This document shows positions 60,271 to 64,000 of a stretch of 64,000 nt of DNA, piece after piece. Below the pieces are notes generated by a model that was given only the letters and a program-made list of their open reading frames with translations, made no database searches and was not told the DNA's origin. Made by a program: the position numbers and the translations under genes. Origin of the DNA: Flavobacteriaceae bacterium CG2_30_31_66 (GTDB lineage Bacteria; Bacteroidota; Bacteroidia; Flavobacteriales; Flavobacteriaceae); NCBI GenBank assembly GCA_001873065.1, contig MNYM01000034.1:1-64000 (forward strand), given 5' to 3'. Positions within the stretch are counted from its first letter, which is position 1. Each line of letters begins with the position of its first letter.

Positions 60271-62631
60271 ATGAAATCAGACATAACTTTACTCAACAAA
60301 GAGAGAAAATTAAATTTTTGGCAACCTTTTGAAAATCTACTTTTAAAAGAATTTATAGAGCTCTCTATACCAGAAAAAGAATTGCCAGAAATATTGTTTG
60401 TTACTTCATATCCGCCAAGAGAATGTGGCATTGCAACATATTCAAATGATTTGATTGATGCACTTAATAATCAGTTTGAAAATAGTTTTAAAGTGACTGT
60501 TTGTGCGCTAGAATCGGACAATGAACAACATATATATCATCAAAAACCATCATTTATTTTAAATACTGATTTCAGAAACTCTTTCGTGAAAACAGCTTTC
60601 GGAATTAGTAGAAATTCGAATATAAAATTGGTAGTTGTACAGCATGAGTTTGGATTTTTTGCAAAAAATGAAAAAGAGTTTTCAAAATTTATCGAACAAA
60701 TTTCACAACCAATTGCAGTTGTTTTTCATACAGTATTGCCAAATCCGGATAAAACTTTACAATCCAGCATACAATATCTTGCTGAAAATTCGTCTTCAAT
60801 CATTGTGATGACCAAAAGTGCAGCTACCATATTAAAAGAACATTACAAAATTCCCGAAGGAAAAATTACGATTATTGCTCATGGAACCCATTTGTTGCCT
60901 CCAACAGATAAAAAACAACTTAAAGAAAAATATCAATTTACAGGCAAAAAAATCCTTTCCACTTTTGGATTATTGAGTTCAAGTAAAAATATTGAAACAA
61001 CTTTAGAAGCCTTGCCTAGCATTGCAAAAGTGCATCCAAATGTGTTGTTTTTGATTCTTGGAAAAACGCATCCAACAATTTTGAAAAATGATGGAGAAAG
61101 TTATCGAGAAATGCTAAAAGCAAAAGTAACCTCATTAAAGATTGAAAAGCATGTGAAATTTATCAATGAATATTTGCAATTGCCCATTCTTTTAGAATAT
61201 TTATTACTTACGGATGTTTATTTATTTACTTCCAAAGAACCAAATCAAGCTGTGAGTGGCACTTTTTCGTATGCAGTAAGTTGTGGTTGTCCTGTAATTT
61301 CAACACCAATTCCACATGCAAAAGAAGTTTTGAGCAATAATAGTAGCATTTTTATCGATTTTGAAAACCCAAACCAATTATCAGAAGCTGTGATTTCGTT
61401 GTTGAGTAATGATAAATTACGAGCTGAAATTTCTTCCAATAACTTGCATAAAATGGCTTCAACAGCTTGGCAAAATTCAGCGATTTCACATGCGCAGCTT
61501 TTCAAAAAAATAGCATCAAAAGATATAAAATTGAGTTTTGCATTGCCAAAAATCAACCTGAATCACATAAAAAATATGACCACTGAAGTTGGAATGATTC
61601 AGTTTTCAAAAATCGCAATTCCAGATATAAAAACTGGGTATACTTTAGATGACAATGCAAGAGCTTTGATTGCAATTGCACAGCATTATGAACTTTTTGA
61701 AGATTTAAAAGATTTAAAATTGATGAATACCTATCTTCAATTTATAGAACATTGTATAAAATATGATGGTGCTTTTTTGAATTATGTAAATGAAGCAAAG
61801 GATTTTGGTGCACAAAATTATGATGAAAACTTAGAAGATAGCAATGGAAGAGCCATTTGGGCTTTGGGATATATTGTTTCATTAAAAGAAATTTTACCAA
61901 TCAATTTTATTAATAAGGCTCTTGAATTGCTAGAAAAAGCACTGCCAAAATTATCAAAAATTCATTCTACTAGAGCCATGGCTTTTATCATTAAAGGCTT
62001 GCATTATCAGAAAAAAACAGAAAATTTATACATGTTAAAGGAGTTTGCAAATAGGTTGACGCAAATGTTTAGACATGAAAAATCAAAAAACTGGTTTTGG
62101 TTTGAAAACTATCTAACGTATAGCAATAGTTTGTTGCCTGAGGCCATGCTTTGTGCATATTTGAGTACACAAAATAAAGTTTATAAAGAAGTAGCTATTG
62201 AAAGTTTTGAATTTTTACTATCAGAAATATTTTTAGAAAATAGAATTCAAGTAATATCTAACAAAGGTTGGCATTTGAAAGACAAAACCATTGAAAAACC
62301 TGTTGGAGGTGAGCAACCTATTGATGTTGCTAACACAATTATAGCTTTAGAAAAATTTTATGATGCATTTCATAATGAAGATTATAAAGAAAAAGCTTTC
62401 ATTGCATTTGGTTGGTTTTTAGGTAATAATCACTTAAATCAAATTGTTTACAATCCTTGTACAGGTGGTTGTTATGATGGAATCGAAGAACAAAATGTAA
62501 ACTTAAATCAGGGAGCAGAATCTACATTGAGTTATTTAATGGCGCGACTTTCTATGCAAAGAATACTTGCCATGGAACATCAAAACGAAAATTTTCACAT
62601 AGAAAATGCTTATGAGATCGCAGTGATTTAG
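60271..62631 (+). CDS. GT4-type glycosyltransferase with C-terminal toroid domain
   Basis: Residues about 40-415 form a GT-B glycosyltransferase: ECGIATYSNDLIDALN in the acceptor half and GKKILSTFGLLSSSKNIETT in the donor half, with the EPNQAVSGTFSYAVSCGCPV nucleotide-sugar region. Residues 430-786 form a second, all-helical domain (DDNARALIAIAQHYE, NEDYKEKAFIAFGWFLGNNH) like alpha-toroid glycosidase or lyase folds. The 786-aa length therefore reflects a two-domain enzyme. Linked to the GH130 gene. Confidence 0.85.
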   Translation: MKSDITLLNKERKLNFWQPFENLLLKEFIELSIPEKELPEILFVTSYPPRECGIATYSNDLIDALNNQFENSFKVTVCALESDNEQHIYHQKPSFILNTDFRNSFVKTAFGISRNSNIKLVVVQHEFGFFAKNEKEFSKFIEQISQPIAVVFHTVLPNPDKTLQSSIQYLAENSSSIIVMTKSAATILKEHYKIPEGKITIIAHGTHLLPPTDKKQLKEKYQFTGKKILSTFGLLSSSKNIETTLEALPSIAKVHPNVLFLILGKTHPTILKNDGESYREMLKAKVTSLKIEKHVKFINEYLQLPILLEYLLLTDVYLFTSKEPNQAVSGTFSYAVSCGCPVISTPIPHAKEVLSNNSSIFIDFENPNQLSEAVISLLSNDKLRAEISSNNLHKMASTAWQNSAISHAQLFKKIASKDIKLSFALPKINLNHIKNMTTEVGMIQFSKIAIPDIKTGYTLDDNARALIAIAQHYELFEDLKDLKLMNTYLQFIEHCIKYDGAFLNYVNEAKDFGAQNYDENLEDSNGRAIWALGYIVSLKEILPINFINKALELLEKALPKLSKIHSTRAMAFIIKGLHYQKKTENLYMLKEFANRLTQMFRHEKSKNWFWFENYLTYSNSLLPEAMLCAYLSTQNKVYKEVAIESFEFLLSEIFLENRIQVISNKGWHLKDKTIEKPVGGEQPIDVANTIIALEKFYDAFHNEDYKEKAFIAFGWFLGNNHLNQIVYNPCTGGCYDGIEEQNVNLNQGAESTLSYLMARLSMQRILAMEHQNENFHIENAYEIAVI

Positions 62632-62777
62632 GAAGCTACGATATTTTTTAAACTTTTTATTGAGTTCATTTTGTAACAAAAGATACCATTTTATGTCAAA
62701 TAGAGCGAAAATAAAAAGTTTTTTTATTTGCTGATTTTCTGAATCAACATTTTATCAAACTAAAAAATATATTACAA

Positions 62778-63275
62778 ATGGAAAAAAAATGGATGAAAAA
62801 AAGTGAAGGAAAATTCTCTTTGATTGTTGATAATACTGCTATTGGTAACATGGAAATTTCTTCAAAAACGACAATTTCGAAAGCAATTTGTACACTTGGA
62901 GAGCAAAAATTCACGATTCAAAAAACAGGTTTCTGGAAAAACAATAGAGAAGTTTTAGACAATTCAGGGCAAATCATCGCAAAAATTTATAATGAAAAAT
63001 GGTTTGCGAGTTCCTCAATTCTTGACTATAAGAACAAAAAATATAAAATCGTTTCACGTAACAATCCTTTGGTTGAGCTTGTGATTTTAGAGCAAGAAAT
63101 TGAATTGTTAGCTTATGGCTTAAAAACTGAAAAGAAAGAAATAAAAGTGCAAATTTCCATGAATAAAAAAACTACAGATTTGCTTTTTGATTTCATTCTT
63201 TGGTATTTATTTGCGCCAATTATAGCAGAAAATGCTGACGATAATGTTGTTTTTCAGATGCTTTTGAGCGTTTAA
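62778..63275 (+). CDS. Hypothetical protein, LURP/Tubby-like style, 165 aa
   Basis: I cannot name a family with confidence. The sequence is mostly short beta-strands (KFSLIVDNTAIGNMEISSKT, KFTIQKTGFWKNNREVLDNS), ending in a hydrophobic helix (LLFDFILWYLFAPIIAENAD). The repeated strand pattern resembles the LURP-one/Tubby C-terminal style, but this is only visual similarity. It follows the glycosyltransferase by 146 bp with no terminator seen in between. Confidence 0.6.
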   Translation: MEKKWMKKSEGKFSLIVDNTAIGNMEISSKTTISKAICTLGEQKFTIQKTGFWKNNREVLDNSGQIIAKIYNEKWFASSSILDYKNKKYKIVSRNNPLVELVILEQEIELLAYGLKTEKKEIKVQISMNKKTTDLLFDFILWYLFAPIIAENADDNVVFQMLLSV

Positions 63276-63341
63276 ACAACTTCCTTTTTTTAAAAATTTC
63301 AATAAATTTAGATTTTTCTTCAAAAAATACACCCCGTAAAT

Positions 63342-63363
63342 CCCCAGTGTTTAAGGGGTTTTC
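63342..63363 (+). terminator. Terminator between the hypothetical gene and the second AraC gene
   Basis: CCCC, AGTGTTTAA and GGGG make a short stem followed by TTTTCTT. It lies 67 bp after the stop codon at 63275. Confidence 0.5.
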
Positions 63364-63456
63364 TTAATAATAAAATTTTAAAAACCTCTTTGGGCTTGGT
63401 TGTTGCACTATAGCTATGGCAGACTCTATTAGTTTGCGTTAATCAAACAGGAAACT

Positions 63457-64000
63457 ATGAAACTTTATATTAAGTATATGGTGAGTCAACGTTGTAAATT
63501 ATTGGTAAAAGAAGAATTGAATAAATTAGGAATTGATTTTGTGGTTGTTGATTTGGGTGTTATTGAAACATTTGAAGATATCAGTCCTTTGCAACATGAA
63601 ATCTTAAGAGAAAACCTAAAAAAATCGGGTTTGGAATTGTTAGACGACAAGCGCAGTGTTTTGGTAGAGTCTATTAAAAAAGTAATTATTGAACTCATTC
63701 ATCATGATAATGAAGTCCCAAAATCAACGTATTCTGATTTTATTAGTGATAAATTAGGATATGATTATACGTATTTGGCAAATGTATTTTCAGAAGTGAA
63801 AGGAATTACAATTCAACAATTTATCATCCTCAATAAAATTGAGCGAGTAAAAGAGTTGATACTCTATGACGAACTTTCGTTTAATGAAATCGCTTACCAA
63901 ATGAGTTATAGTAGCCCAGCGCATTTATCAAATCAATTTAAGAGGGTTACAGGTCTTACACCCTCCTATTATAAAACCATTGCAGAAAAGAGAAGACTCA
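63457..64000 (+). CDS. AraC-type HTH regulator, second paralogue (cut by window end)
   Basis: The frame runs off the window after 181 codons. It begins MKLYIKYMVSQRCKLLVKEE and has the same N-domain and AraC C-terminus as the regulator at 58399: VKGITIQQFIILNKIERVKE, LSFNEIAYQMSYSSPAHLSN, then KRVTGLTPSYYKTI. The two are paralogues of about equal length, separated by the GH130, GT and hypothetical genes. Which genes each one controls is not known. Confidence 0.85.
   Translation, partial: MKLYIKYMVSQRCKLLVKEELNKLGIDFVVVDLGVIETFEDISPLQHEILRENLKKSGLELLDDKRSVLVESIKKVIIELIHHDNEVPKSTYSDFISDKLGYDYTYLANVFSEVKGITIQQFIILNKIERVKELILYDELSFNEIAYQMSYSSPAHLSNQFKRVTGLTPSYYKTIAEKRRL

Overview
The window looks like chromosome of a low-GC member of the Flavobacteriaceae (Polaribacter/Tenacibaculum-like). 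Evidence: promoters with the Bacteroidota -7 box (TAnnTTTG), a PorV/PorQ-type outer-membrane protein, a DUF4105 protein, an HU-related protein of the Bacteroidota type, a TonB-dependent receptor with a carboxypeptidase-regulatory N-domain, and a 6S-like RNA between zapA and rny. No rRNA, tRNA, CRISPR array or transposase was seen.

Positions 1-17.4 kb are accessory DNA. The left edge holds repeat-rich non-coding DNA (two sets of 11-bp tandem units, a repeated 16-mer, a hairpin) and a divergent pair of small genes around a perfect dyad. Next comes a DNA phosphorothioation locus: dndC, dndD, dndE, a GIY-YIG nuclease-domain protein and a DGQHR-domain DndB, all overlapping on the plus strand. Converging on it is a compact minus-strand cassette: an XRE regulator, a PLD-nuclease/SF2 helicase fusion, a 69-aa protein, an SMC/Rad50-like ATPase with a zinc-hook CxxC, and a 174-aa protein resembling Dnd-associated proteins. 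The most likely reading is a Dnd modification module paired with a non-DndFGH restriction module. The rest of the island holds an AAA/DUF4143 ATPase with an inverted-repeat promoter and 39-bp flanking direct repeats, a polyvalent-protein-type kinase, an HU-related protein, and a decayed copy of the kinase 3' end.

Positions 17.5-24.7 kb are housekeeping (priA, an RlmL-like rRNA methyltransferase, a second methyltransferase, a ZIP transporter) plus two tandem alpha/beta-hydrolase paralogues that appear to have lost the catalytic Ser and His.

Positions 24.7-33.1 kb form an apparently self-contained signalling and envelope locus. A TPR histidine kinase and LuxR-type response regulator lie with secreted proteins, lipoproteins and a CsgG-like protein. 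Four copies of a near-palindrome (TACCTA-N4-TAGGKA) each lie 21-23 nt before a -7-like box and 44-56 nt before a start codon, so the whole locus reads like one autoregulated regulon.

Positions 33.1-58.1 kb are mostly core genes: recQ, kdsD, tatC, lptB, pssA, porV2-like, DUF4105, an ftcD-GNAT fusion, aroQ, xerD, rny, a 6S-like RNA, zapA, an M23 peptidase, a TonB receptor, bcp, an Fe-S-less nth, an ECF sigma factor and uvrA. Positions 58.2-64 kb carry two paralogous AraC-type regulators flanking a GH130 phosphorylase and a glycosyltransferase; the second regulator runs off the window.
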